From the NCBI RefSeq assembly GCF_000018045.1, contig NC_009792.1, positions 868,001-932,000 of the forward strand: 64,000 nucleotides of DNA, in the 5' to 3' direction. The notes beneath the pieces were generated by a model, which did no database searches, had not been told where the DNA came from, and saw only the letters and a list, made by a program, of their open reading frames with translations. The stretch is from Citrobacter koseri ATCC BAA-895. Lineage in GTDB: Bacteria; Pseudomonadota; Gammaproteobacteria; Enterobacterales; Enterobacteriaceae. Position 1 is the stretch's first letter. Every line of letters starts with the position of its first letter. Shown piece by piece: positions 1 to 7,858 of the stretch. Made by a program: the position numbers and the translations under genes.

Positions 1-327
1 AAGCTGGGCGGAACTCCGGTTGATGTCTTTCGTAATAAAGAGTTAATGACAATTTTCACCCCCATCATTAAAAACGATTATCGGCTCTATGAGCAGTATG
101 TATTTCAGGCCAAGGCGCGCACATTAACCTGTCCGATCGTGCTATTTCATGGCGATGCTGACAATCTGGTAATGCAGGATGAATTACTTGCATGGGAAAA
201 ATTCACCACACGAAAGACGCGGACTATTATATTTCCTGCTGCCGATCATTTTTTTGTCGATAAGCATTTTGAACAGGTGGTAGGTTATGTGAACCAGACG
301 ATTGAATCACTCGAAATAGTAGGGTAG
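1..327 (+). CDS. clbQ: ClbQ, colibactin type II thioesterase (C-terminal part)
   Basis: The reading frame is open from the first base of the window, so only about the last 108 residues are present. They form the C-terminal half of an alpha/beta-hydrolase thioesterase: a strand ending in HGDADNLV carries the expected catalytic Asp, and AADHFFVDKHF carries the catalytic His. Type II thioesterases of this family remove mis-primed or stalled acyl groups from carrier domains of NRPS/PKS lines. The assignment to ClbQ rests on this fold together with the gene directly downstream, clbS, which is the usual order at the 3' end of the colibactin locus. The nucleophile Ser lies outside the window and could not be checked. 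The gene is in the cytoplasmic colibactin pathway and is probably co-transcribed with clbS, 34 bases away. Confidence 0.85.
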   Translation, partial: KLGGTPVDVFRNKELMTIFTPIIKNDYRLYEQYVFQAKARTLTCPIVLFHGDADNLVMQDELLAWEKFTTRKTRTIIFPAADHFFVDKHFEQVVGYVNQTIESLEIVG

Positions 328-361
328 AAATAGTTGTGTAACTATACAAGGAGCAATAGAT

Positions 362-874
362 ATGGCTGTTCCATCATCAAAAGAAGAGTTAATTAGAGCT
401 ATTAATAGTAATTTTTCTTTATTAAATAAGAAGCTAGAATCTATTACGCCCCAACTCGCCTTTGAACCTCTATTGGAAGGGCACGCGAAGGGGACTACGA
501 TTAGCGTAGCGAATCTGGTTTCCTATCTGATTGGCTGGGGAGAGCTGGTGTTACACTGGCATGACCAAGAGGCAAAAGGAAAAACTATTATTTTTCCTGA
601 GGAAGGATTTAAATGGAATGAATTGGGGCGTTTAGCACAGAAATTCTACCGTGACTATGAGGATATTACAGAGTACGAAGTTTTATTGGCACGGTTAAAG
701 GAAAATAAGCAGCAACTCGTGGCTTTGATTGAACGATTCAGTAACGACGAGCTTTACGGTAAACCTTGGTATAATAAATGGACCCGAGGTCGTATGATTC
801 AATTTAATACCGCCTCGCCTTATAAAAATGCTTCGGGGAGGTTAAATAAACTGCAGAAATGTCTTGCAGAATAG
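362..874 (+). CDS. clbS: ClbS, colibactin self-resistance protein
   Basis: A complete 170-residue protein that I recognise as ClbS, of the DinB/DfsB-like family. ClbS protects the colibactin producer by hydrolysing the DNA-alkylating cyclopropane of colibactin in the cytoplasm. The N-terminus MAVPSSKEELI and the family-typical segments around WGELVLHWHDQE and GKPWYNKWTRGRM are intact, and the length equals the known protein. An AAGGAG ribosome site at 348-353 supports the ATG at 362. It lies just after the clbQ end, on the same strand, and is the last gene of the colibactin locus. Base composition is AT-rich compared with the ybt genes in the window. Nothing in it looks broken. Confidence 0.95.
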   Translation: MAVPSSKEELIRAINSNFSLLNKKLESITPQLAFEPLLEGHAKGTTISVANLVSYLIGWGELVLHWHDQEAKGKTIIFPEEGFKWNELGRLAQKFYRDYEDITEYEVLLARLKENKQQLVALIERFSNDELYGKPWYNKWTRGRMIQFNTASPYKNASGRLNKLQKCLAE

Positions 875-1011
875 CGGGGTGCTTACCGTTTGCCTCCCCA
901 CTGATGATTTTTCCGGGCAGCGATGAGTGTGGACTGGCGGCACTATCACCCGCTGCTCCGGAACATATTCTGGTTAATGATACGGATAAAATGTGTAAGA
1001 CAATAAGTCTA

Positions 1012-1047
1012 CTTAACATAAGCACATGCGAACGCATGTGTATTAAG
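1012..1047. repeat. Hairpin downstream of clbS
   Basis: A nested inverted repeat: outer arms CTTAA/TTAAG and perfect 8-bp inner arms CACATGCG/CGCATGTG separated by AA. It lies about 140 bases after the clbS stop and may act as a transcription or RNA-stability element. No U-run follows directly, but an 8-T tract lies about 25 bases on. Confidence 0.4.
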
Positions 1048-1523
1048 AACCAATCTTCATAATAAGGTGATTTTTTTTCGACAAGGGTGCTCAAATCGGG
1101 ATGATTTTTCGTATCCTGACGCAGGAGGATCAAATTCTGATGTCGGATATTGCTGCACTGTATTTCACTCCGAGCTTCGCTGGGAAAATCTATTGCCGCG
1201 AGGCCTTTCCTCTGATTTGGTACGAGCCAGGATGGAGGGTAATGTGCTGGGATTAAGATGGTGTTTGATGATACAGTGTCTCCCTGCAAGGCAACGGGGA
1301 GTCCTGCAAAACGCGTTAAAGTCGCTCTTTTTGCCTGCGCCGGGTTCCCCTACAGCTATTTGTGCCGGCCGGTGCAGATAAAGACGAATGATATCCAGCA
1401 ATTTCAAAGGAGCAAGTGCATGAATGATACCGTCCATATGGCCCGAAGTTCAGCACGCAGAGTTCTAACATGCGATCATAGGGAATTTTGGTAGAGGGAA
1501 GCTAAAGAAACTGTTTTGGTGAG

Positions 1524-1563
1524 TCGCTTTATTGCCATTCGCATGAGTGGACGAATAAAGCGA
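1524..1563. repeat. 10-bp inverted repeat in the scar
   Basis: TCGCTTTATT and its exact complement AATAAAGCGA face each other across a 20-base spacer. It could be a residual element end or a hairpin terminator. No gene borders it. Confidence 0.4.
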
Positions 1564-2143
1564 TGATGAATATCGCCAACATTGGATTTCTTTCTTCGGA
1601 TTGCATCGTTATACCCGAAGTCCCCGTGGTGAAAAAAACGTCCCCGGTGGCACATCTTCCCTTATGAAATTTAGATGTGTTATGCCGACTTGATATTTAT
1701 AGTTCTGTTCGGTCGACTTTTCAGGCAACATATCGTGTACTCGATTTGCCAACCATCTCTGTATATGTCCAATGACTTAATGTAGCCATTTGTTGTTTCC
1801 ACATTATTCAAACTTCATGTGCCGCTCAGCGAGTACAGCACCGTTGTTGAAATCCGCTAACAACCATATGGTTTGACCTTTATATAATCGCATTATCATC
1901 ATTGTATTACTGGAGGTCATCATTTTACTGAATTTTCATTCAGTTTATGTCGGTCTAAGACTCACTTGTTGTCGCAAATGCCACTCCTGAGTGCAGCGGG
2001 GGGGAGATCAGATGACGACTACATCCAGATTCTACAACTTGTTCTGCGTTGATATTTAGCCGCTAATCATAATGTTCCTAACTTACGGTAATAAAGATCT
2101 GTTTAGTTGGCTATGGTCTCCGTCAGTTTCTGGACAGCCAACT

Positions 2144-2908
2144 TTAACAGGTTTTGCTTCGACCGCTGGCGGTTGCTTGCTCCAGTTCATCAATGGTGCG
2201 GAAAAGAAACATTTCGCGGTTCCTCGTGTCGAACGGCACCGGAACGTTGTTCCTCATTACCGTTTTGATGGAGTCAAACAGCCGGATTAACGATGTTTTG
2301 GTTTTGTCATCCGGCATGACATACATCGCGTAGTGCCAGTGTCCGGCATCGCTGGCCGCCAGATGACTGTTAATGATGTTGATATAGCGTGCGCGGGTTT
2401 TCATTGAGCGCTCCGTTTCGACGGCGACGATTGCGCCGCTATCTAACGTGATAATCCCGTCAGGGCGATGGCGAACACCAGGATAACGCGCCATAAACTC
2501 CCCCCGATCACCATTAAGCCAGCCTTGCCCGCCTTTCTCTTCCAGTGCAATTCTGACCCTCTGATTTAGTAGACGATGTTCCAGAGTCCAGTATTTGAGT
2601 TTGCCGGGTTCAAAGTATCCAGGGAAAACAGCATCGTCAGGCATGACCACCATTGCTAACCCCTGCATAGTTATCCCCCAAATCGTTATTTTTTGTTTTA
2701 CCCCAGGCATTTCGTGTTTGATGATGAAGCCAGCTTTAATTGCTCTATTTAGTACCTTATATAATGGGCTGTGAGAATTTTTGCTAAAGCCGAGAACACG
2801 TCTTAGTGTGTTAAAATCAGAATAAGTTTCTTCTTTCAGAAAATTTAGAAGGGAGAGCATTTTGTCAGCAGAGGCTTTTTTTCTCTCTGATACGTTATGT
2901 ATAAGCAT
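2144..2908 (-). CDS. mobC: MobC, MOB-C family relaxase
   Basis: A 254-residue protein of the MobC relaxase type known from plasmid CloDF13 and from ICEKp/ICEEc1. These relaxases nick oriT and pilot the DNA strand into the secretion channel, and they use a restriction-endonuclease-like fold instead of a HUH fold. The N-terminal third (about residues 10-75) looks like a winged-helix DNA-binding part. The middle holds RPDGIITL followed by AVETERS, fitting the PD-(D/E)xK style motif of this family. The ATG is preceded by TAAGGA. The mobB stop lies 8 bases upstream, so the ribosome site overlaps the mobB end and the two are a translationally close pair. I see no damage. Confidence 0.85.
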   Translation of the reverse strand: MLIHNVSERKKASADKMLSLLNFLKEETYSDFNTLRRVLGFSKNSHSPLYKVLNRAIKAGFIIKHEMPGVKQKITIWGITMQGLAMVVMPDDAVFPGYFEPGKLKYWTLEHRLLNQRVRIALEEKGGQGWLNGDRGEFMARYPGVRHRPDGIITLDSGAIVAVETERSMKTRARYINIINSHLAASDAGHWHYAMYVMPDDKTKTSLIRLFDSIKTVMRNNVPVPFDTRNREMFLFRTIDELEQATASGRSKTC

Positions 2909-2916
2909 ATCAATCC

Positions 2917-4656
2917 TTACAAATTAATAGATGGCTTATTTTGTTCATTGATTTCGGTTTGTGGTTGTTCAGATTGAGGATTTTCAAATGACAGCAATTC
3001 AATATGTTTCTTTTTAACCAGAATAGGGGACATCTTTGTTGCCTTCGCCAGTTCTTTTGTTGTAAATACAAAGCCGACCTTTTCAGGGAGATTTAAAAAC
3101 ATATTACTGTCAACGTAGTAACTTTCTGCCTGTCTTATCATACGGTCTGTATCCATTTTTTCCGTTAATGATAAATCAGTCCTTACTTTCCTCATTTCAT
3201 CATCGACCAGGATTGAACCTGTCATTTTTGCCGCCCATTCTGCTGTTTCTGGATTTTGAATTTTATAAATCAATTTGAATTTGGCGTTTTCAATGATGGC
3301 TCCAATAACTGCATCACCATTTAAATCAGACGGACAGTCACGCAGATCGTCTATCGCCTGAAAAGCCATGAATATATGCACGCCTTTATCTCGTGCCGTT
3401 CCAAGCCCCTCAAGGGCGGGGCGGGATAGATGATATTTCAATTCGTCGAGAAAAATAGCAACAGTACGCGGGGTGCTGTTTATTCTGTCCCTGGTCTCTG
3501 CTATTTGTATCAGGCGGGTCAGAATCATCCTTTGTGCGGATATTATTTTTTGATTTCGTGTTGAACCAATAATGTAGCAACAACCACCTTCATCAAAAAC
3601 CTCCTTTAATGAAAATCCATTTGTGGCATTAATTGAGTTAACTAAAGCAACTTCTTCCAGCTCACCAAAAAATGCGGGAGCAGCTTGACGTAATGACTGA
3701 ACAAAATCAGTGTTAAATAAATCATAAAGTGTCATTCCTTTTTCATAAATTGCTGATGTATTTCTGGCTGCGCGGCGGTCAGAGATTCGATAAAAATCTG
3801 AAGCTTCCCCTTTTTTAGCCAGACTAAAGCCAGCGTTAAATAGTTCCTCCAGTTGTTCATGAGAGATATCAGCCAGTAAATCAAGCTGAAAATTTGGCTT
3901 GTTCAAATTTATAAGTGTAAATTTCTTGCCCGCTTTTTTACATGCTTCCCTGAGTACATGTGGTGCCCATTCATCATCTTTTGGATCTTCTACAAAAACA
4001 GCCTCGCCTGCAAGAATTGCCTGATAAAGTAGAATGGCTGCAGTGACACTTTTCCCTGAACCAGTTGTGCCGATAATTGCTGCGTGTTGGGTCTTGAATT
4101 CTTTTATGGTTATGTATTGCGGCTGGTCATTTTTGTTTAAGCCAATGAAAGCACCTTTCTTTAAATCAATGTAATCGAGTGGGTTGTATTCTATGCTCTC
4201 GGGCAACAGCTCTTTTACTTTACGTACATCCGTTCTGGTATTTCTCTCCAGCTTGGTTTTCTTAATCATTCGATGTTTCAGGTTGTCAATTTCTCCCGCC
4301 AGAAGTCGTCGGGCTGCAATATGAAAGAATAATCCTGCTGTCGTAAATGTGACTGTCATGATCCATAGTGGAATTCTGAACAGTATGTTGTTGTCGAGTA
4401 ATTTAAAAAAGTAGCTCAGCCCCTGAATAGTTAGCGGTGATATGGTACCGAATATAAAAAAGAAAATAGACACACACGCCACCGATTTTAACCAGAACGG
4501 AGCGTTCTTTCTTTCCTCTCGGGGAAGGTTGACTATAAACGGTAATGTAAGACCTGCGAACAGGGATAATATGACAGGGCTGTTTTGCAGCCATAACAGG
4601 AAAAAGGAAAAGGCGTCAGCAAAAGCATTCAGCCTTTGCATAAGATGTGATCCCAT
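2917..4656 (-). CDS. mobB: MobB, VirD4/TraG-type coupling protein
   Basis: A coupling ATPase that links the relaxase-DNA complex to the VirB channel at the inner membrane. Two or three hydrophobic segments lie in the first about 130 residues. A Walker A motif GTTGSGKSVT and a Walker B strand ending in FLDEL follow in the TraG/VirD4-type ATPase domain. I chose the ATG at 4656 because GGAG lies 9 bases before it; the frame stays open to a TTG at 4695, which has no good ribosome site and lies in the oriT-side repeat. The protein from 4656 is 579 residues, near the usual size. It is the first gene of the mob operon, directly next to the candidate oriT. Confidence 0.85.
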   Translation of the reverse strand: MGSHLMQRLNAFADAFSFFLLWLQNSPVILSLFAGLTLPFIVNLPREERKNAPFWLKSVACVSIFFFIFGTISPLTIQGLSYFFKLLDNNILFRIPLWIMTVTFTTAGLFFHIAARRLLAGEIDNLKHRMIKKTKLERNTRTDVRKVKELLPESIEYNPLDYIDLKKGAFIGLNKNDQPQYITIKEFKTQHAAIIGTTGSGKSVTAAILLYQAILAGEAVFVEDPKDDEWAPHVLREACKKAGKKFTLINLNKPNFQLDLLADISHEQLEELFNAGFSLAKKGEASDFYRISDRRAARNTSAIYEKGMTLYDLFNTDFVQSLRQAAPAFFGELEEVALVNSINATNGFSLKEVFDEGGCCYIIGSTRNQKIISAQRMILTRLIQIAETRDRINSTPRTVAIFLDELKYHLSRPALEGLGTARDKGVHIFMAFQAIDDLRDCPSDLNGDAVIGAIIENAKFKLIYKIQNPETAEWAAKMTGSILVDDEMRKVRTDLSLTEKMDTDRMIRQAESYYVDSNMFLNLPEKVGFVFTTKELAKATKMSPILVKKKHIELLSFENPQSEQPQTEINEQNKPSINL

Positions 4657-4698
4657 ATTTGCTAACTCCATTAAAAATCGTAGTGATGGGGTCAAGTC

Positions 4699-4747
4699 AT
4701 GGAGTCATCGCATGGAGTCGCAGCTTGACTCCATGCGATGACTCCAT
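4699..4747. repeat. 21-bp perfect inverted repeat at the mobB start
   Basis: Arms 4699-4719 and 4727-4747 are exact complements across the 7-base loop GCAGCTT, and a further GACTCCAT copy follows at 4753-4760. Each arm contains two GGAGTC units. The position just upstream of mobB suits a relaxosome-protein or autoregulatory site. Confidence 0.75.
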
Positions 4748-4991
4748 CAAATGACTCCATAAAACAGAAAAAGACAGTGATCGCCAGTGGCGATCAAGCC
4801 CGTTATCCCTGCTTTCAGAAAACAGCCGACCAGTGGTCGTCTGTCCTCTGAAACGCCCGAATAACGGGCAACGGCGTGTGTCATTACGTTCGGGCTGGAC
4901 GCCCTCACTGCATGGCACATGGGGGTAATGTCCCGGCTGGACGCCGGACCAAAACCCCCAGGGTCAAAGGCGGCACACCGTCGCGCGCTAC

Positions 4992-5084
4992 GCGCGACCA
5001 ACCCCTTTAAGACGCGCGTTTAGCCTATTTTTTCTTCGCAAGCTCGAAAAAATGGGAACGCTGCTTTAAAGGGGTTGGTCGCGC
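4992..5084. repeat. 19-bp perfect inverted repeat enclosing a small hairpin
   Basis: Arms 4992-5010 and 5066-5084 are exact complements (core CCAACCCCTTTAA). Between them lies a smaller 8-bp stem, 5027-5034 with 5046-5053, made of an A-run and a T-run. It is part of the candidate oriT region. Confidence 0.7.
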
Positions 5085-5101
5085 CTAATCGGCATATTCC
5101 C

Positions 5102-5244
5102 CGCTGGGGCGGGAAATATAGCCTGGCTGCGACGGTGTGCGGGGCAAGCCCCCCACAAAAACCGGCACGTGGGCGTGCCTTTTTGCTCGCTGGGGCGGCA
5201 AAATTTTTGCGGCTCCCCCCGGCCCGCTTCAATTCGCTGGGGCG
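5102..5244. repeat. Three direct copies of CGCTGGGGCG
   Basis: Identical decamers lie at 5102-5111, 5188-5197 and 5235-5244. The spacing (86 and 47 bases) is irregular. They could be iteron-like protein sites in the transfer-origin region. Confidence 0.5.
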
Positions 5245-5279
5245 AATGTTCGCGGGTGGACGTGGAGCCTGAAAATTAG

Positions 5280-5372
5280 CAATTTCTCCGAAATTGAATT
5301 TTCTGTCCACGTTCCACTTCATTATTTTTCGTCTTAACAATTTCTTCGAAATTGAAGCCAAAAATAATGAAG
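5280..5372. repeat. Nested inverted repeats (paired CAATTTC/GAAATTG hairpins)
   Basis: Two nearly identical 7-bp-arm hairpins lie at 5280-5296 and 5338-5354, with 3-base loops TCC and TTC. The second sits inside a perfect 13-bp inverted repeat, 5317-5329 with 5360-5372. Such nested symmetry next to mob genes is typical of recognition sites for relaxosome proteins. Confidence 0.65.
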
Positions 5373-5433
5373 CCTTAAAACCCCGTCGCCTGTTAGCCTG
5401 TGTGTTGTACAATACATTTTTTGTTCTGTGTGA

Positions 5434-5739
5434 TTACATCTGTTCGCGGTATATTTCAGCTCTGCATTCCATTTCCGCTTCCAGCACCTCACTCCAGGTT
5501 GTATCATCAATTTTTGTGCCTTTACTTTCTGCATACCTCATTAATTTGTTTGCGTCAGCTTCATTAAGTTCTGAAAGATGAGCGCGCAAAAGGCCGATTA
5601 ATCTGCTTGCGTATATTTCGTAATACAGCCCGCAACCTCTGTGGGCTTCTTTTGATAACGTGTCATATACCAGGGCTACCGATATTCTGTCCTGATTGCG
5701 GGAGTATATATTTCGGATGAATAAGTCTTCTTTTGGCAT
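5434..5739 (-). CDS. Unknown 101-residue protein at the end of the T4SS operon
   Basis: I do not recognise the family. The protein is mostly helical and charged, with no signal peptide or membrane segment, so it is probably cytoplasmic. The ATG at 5739 has AAAGG 6 bases before it. It follows trbM in the same direction and directly borders the oriT-like region, a place where ICEs often keep relaxosome accessory or regulatory genes. That role is only inference. It ends in a run rich in Glu (SEVLEAEMECRAE). Confidence 0.6.
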   Translation of the reverse strand: MPKEDLFIRNIYSRNQDRISVALVYDTLSKEAHRGCGLYYEIYASRLIGLLRAHLSELNEADANKLMRYAESKGTKIDDTTWSEVLEAEMECRAEIYREQM

Positions 5740-5781
5740 GTCGCACCTTTTACAGTAAACAGGATGTTATACGGATTATTA

Positions 5782-6083
5782 CTATCCTCTGACCTTACCG
5801 TACCTGGACAGTATTTTATTTACGGCCTCCGGATCTGCGTCGGGACATTCACCAAGGAACGCTTTTCTCGCCTTCAAAGTATGGTTGGGTAAGAAACCAT
5901 GTTTATTCTTTTTGACTATTTTAAAAAAAGCCTTTTCTGCAGAACGGCATTCACGCCCGCCACTATTACCCGTAGCTTTTCCGTACATACAAAGAACAAC
6001 TTCGCACGGGTCAGCGGCAAAGGAATAAACTGGGGTTCCTGCTGCCAGACATAGTGCGGCCACCGCGATAACGGTTTTTTCAT
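5782..6083 (-). pseudogene. TrbM/KikA-like secretion-system protein, start-proximal frameshift
   Basis: The frame encodes a TrbM/KikA-type protein: a hydrophobic signal segment, then DPCEVVLCMYG, SGGRECRSAEKAFF and LGECPDADPE, all hallmark segments with paired Cys. These are small exported proteins of conjugation operons. The natural start, ATG after the ribosome site AAGGA, reads MKKP and goes out of frame, because the A-run after ATG has six A. With seven A the start would read MKKTVIAVAALCLAAG and continue in the TrbM frame. An upstream ATG at 6159 is in frame, but it lies inside the preceding gene and would bury the signal peptide behind 28 extra residues. Ribosomal slippage on AAAAAA could restore the product. 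Otherwise the gene is broken. Confidence 0.7.
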
Positions 6084-6116
6084 GGTAAATCCTTATCAGA
6101 TTGTGTTTTAAACAGA

Positions 6117-6515
6117 TTAGCGAGAGAAATAAATGGTGGTTTCCCTGCACGTCAGGCAATTAAAAACAGGCTGGTATTCAATGACGCCTTTTGCGCCATT
6201 CTGGCGAAGCCAGTTTCTGGCATTAAAGAAATCAGTACCGGATTGTGCAGAGACGACAATTCGTGTTGAGTGGGCGGCAGCGTAAAATACTGCTGGCGTC
6301 CATGTTGTGTCGTGGAAACTATGTGTGCTGACTGATAATGTCCATTTACCGTTAACTGTCGGGGACGGGACTGTAACGTTATTGTCACGCCATTGCGGTA
6401 AACGGGTGTTTAATGGCTCAGCGGCTTTATCCCACGCTACAGGAACGGGAGGCGGCGGCGATGAACATCCGGTAATTATTGCCGCCAGGATGATGACTGT
6501 CATTTTATTTGTCAT
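6117..6515 (-). CDS. Cag12-family lipoprotein of the T4SS
   Basis: A 132-residue lipoprotein with a signal peptide ending in the lipobox ITGC at residues 14-17 and a Pro-rich stretch (SSPPPPVPV) after the lipidated Cys. The rest matches my recollection of Cag pathogenicity island Cag12-type proteins found in VirB operons. It ends in a CLTCRETTIYF segment that may form a disulfide. It is presumably anchored in the outer membrane near the VirB core complex. GAGGAG precedes the ATG, and the start overlaps the virB11 stop by 4 bases, so translation is coupled. Confidence 0.7.
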   Translation of the reverse strand: MTNKMTVIILAAIITGCSSPPPPVPVAWDKAAEPLNTRLPQWRDNNVTVPSPTVNGKWTLSVSTHSFHDTTWTPAVFYAAAHSTRIVVSAQSGTDFFNARNWLRQNGAKGVIEYQPVFNCLTCRETTIYFSR

Positions 6516-7537
6516 GCTTTCATCTCCTCAAAATATTGATTGCGATGGGCCGGGCGGAAATAAATGTCATTCATACGGCGGACATCTCCGTCCAAATCAA
6601 TGCTCACTATCACGTCCAGACTGTCCAGAACCTTACGCAACATAAATGTATAGGGGAGCTGGGCGCACTGTGGGTTCTCGTAGCAACGGGTAATAAATCC
6701 ATCTATTGCTTCTTTTGCTGACCCGGCATGAATGGAGGTCATGCTTCCTTCATGGCCGGAACCTGTAATTTTGAGAAAATCCCAGGCTTCCGCGCCGCGA
6801 ACTTCTGTCAACAGAATGCGGTCAGGGTTCATGCGGTAATTCCAGCGTAAAAGGCTCGCCGGAGTAACGACAGACCCTTTTTCATCGGATGACTCAGAAG
6901 GATAAAACAGGTGAACGTAGTTCCTGTGTTTAAAAAATATTATCTCCGGATTGTCTTCTATCGTCGTTATGCGTAAATGGACAGGGATATACTGTATCAA
7001 CATTTTCATGAATGTTGTTTTCCCTGAACCAGTTTCACCTGCGACGGCTAATGTTTTTCCATACTCCACGCATTTCTCCATAAACAGAGGAATATTTCTG
7101 GCGTTGTACAATGCAATTAATTCTTCGTCGTGTGTCTCCGTCTTCTCGTCGTTTGTTACCCGGTTATAAAATCCCGCATCGATATATCCCTGGTGCGGGA
7201 TTTGTATCTTCGAGGGCTTACGGATGGTGACAGACACCGTATCGCGCTCACAGGCCGGAGGAACAATAACCTGGCACCGTTCGCCAGATTCCAGCGTGGC
7301 TGACAGTCCCGGCTTAATATCTTCGATATTGTCGCCGTGGTGCTTTGCCAGGCACCGGGCAAAGTTGTAGCAATCCTCATAGCTCAAAGGAACGGCATGC
7401 TGTTCCCACATGCCGTTGATTTTGGTATACAGCTCACCTGGACGGTTGACGGCGATTTCCGTCAGGCCGGGAAGCTCCAGAAAGTCGCCAAAGAAACGCT
7501 GTTTATAGCGGTCGAGGGAGATATTTTTAGCGGTCAT
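6512..7537 (-). CDS. virB11: VirB11, traffic ATPase of the T4SS
   Basis: A 341-residue hexameric cytoplasmic ATPase that drives pilus formation and substrate transfer with VirB4 and VirD4. The Walker A motif GETGSGKTTFMK lies near residue 170, followed by IEDNPEI (Asp box region), MNPDRILLTEVRGAEAW (Walker B) and GHEGSMTSIHAGS (His box). The N-terminal domain is of normal length. The start overlaps the end of orf106 by 11 bases. All key motifs are intact. Confidence 0.93.
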   Translation of the reverse strand: MTAKNISLDRYKQRFFGDFLELPGLTEIAVNRPGELYTKINGMWEQHAVPLSYEDCYNFARCLAKHHGDNIEDIKPGLSATLESGERCQVIVPPACERDTVSVTIRKPSKIQIPHQGYIDAGFYNRVTNDEKTETHDEELIALYNARNIPLFMEKCVEYGKTLAVAGETGSGKTTFMKMLIQYIPVHLRITTIEDNPEIIFFKHRNYVHLFYPSESSDEKGSVVTPASLLRWNYRMNPDRILLTEVRGAEAWDFLKITGSGHEGSMTSIHAGSAKEAIDGFITRCYENPQCAQLPYTFMLRKVLDSLDVIVSIDLDGDVRRMNDIYFRPAHRNQYFEEMKA

Positions 7538-7847
7538 CTTTTACCTCTTTCATCCGGGAAAAGACTTCATCAACAGAAAGAATGAAGAGAGAACTGACTG
7601 CTACCAGCCAGGCAAGCTGGAGTAAGCCAGACACACTTTTTCCTAACATGATCGCTTCACGGTCAGTTAAAGGGCGCAGGTGATACCAGATTTGATTGAT
7701 GGCCATCCACGCCGAGGGCGGTGCAAACAGCAGAAAAAGAAAACCCGCGATAAGTAATGCAAGTGGTGCATCACGCAGGCTCTGGCCGACAATACGTGCA
7801 ATGTACATAACCAGAATGGCTATGCGTTTCTTGTTTGCTCTCGTCAT
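7527..7847 (-). CDS. Small two-helix membrane protein between virB10 and virB11
   Basis: A 106-residue protein with two clear hydrophobic segments, about residues 28-50 and 75-95, and a basic N-terminus (TRANKKR). I do not recognise a named family. Its conserved-looking place between virB10 and virB11, and overlaps with the neighbours, suggest an inner-membrane accessory subunit of this particular VirB subtype. It has no Cys or catalytic motif. Confidence 0.65.
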   Translation of the reverse strand: MTRANKKRIAILVMYIARIVGQSLRDAPLALLIAGFLFLLFAPPSAWMAINQIWYHLRPLTDREAIMLGKSVSGLLQLAWLVAVSSLFILSVDEVFSRMKEVKDDR

Positions 7848-7858
7848 AACGTATTCCT

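Larger units (their letters stand above)
875..2143. other. Gene-free scar between colibactin locus and mobilisation genes
   Basis: About 1.27 kb with no open frame that I can support. Short frames exist on both strands, but they lack ribosome sites and recognisable motifs and overlap one another. The stretch has two hairpins (1012-1047 and 1524-1563), a T-run near 1070-1078 and mixed composition. The likely reading is a junction where the colibactin locus was joined to the ICE, with degraded mobile-element or gene fragments. I could not match the fragments to a named transposase. Confidence 0.6.
4657..5433. other. Candidate oriT and mob promoter region
   Basis: A 0.78-kb stretch without a credible gene, between the mobB start and orf101. 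It is unusually rich in inverted repeats: a 21-bp perfect stem at 4699-4747, a 19-bp perfect inverted repeat at 4992-5084, nested repeats at 5317-5372, and three copies of CGCTGGGGCG. In ICEKp-type elements the transfer origin lies upstream of mobB, and no other intergenic region here has comparable structure. The position of the nick site cannot be read from the sequence. Confidence 0.65.

Noticed and set aside
804..1494. Several overlapping reading frames of 60-160 codons after clbS on both strands
   Set aside because: No ribosome sites, no recognisable motifs, and mutually overlapping; one overlaps the end of clbS. Treated as non-coding scar.
5020..5412. A 130-codon minus-strand frame and plus-strand frames in the mob intergenic region
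   Set aside because: They run through strong inverted repeats, have low-complexity composition and no ribosome site. The structure fits oriT better than a gene.
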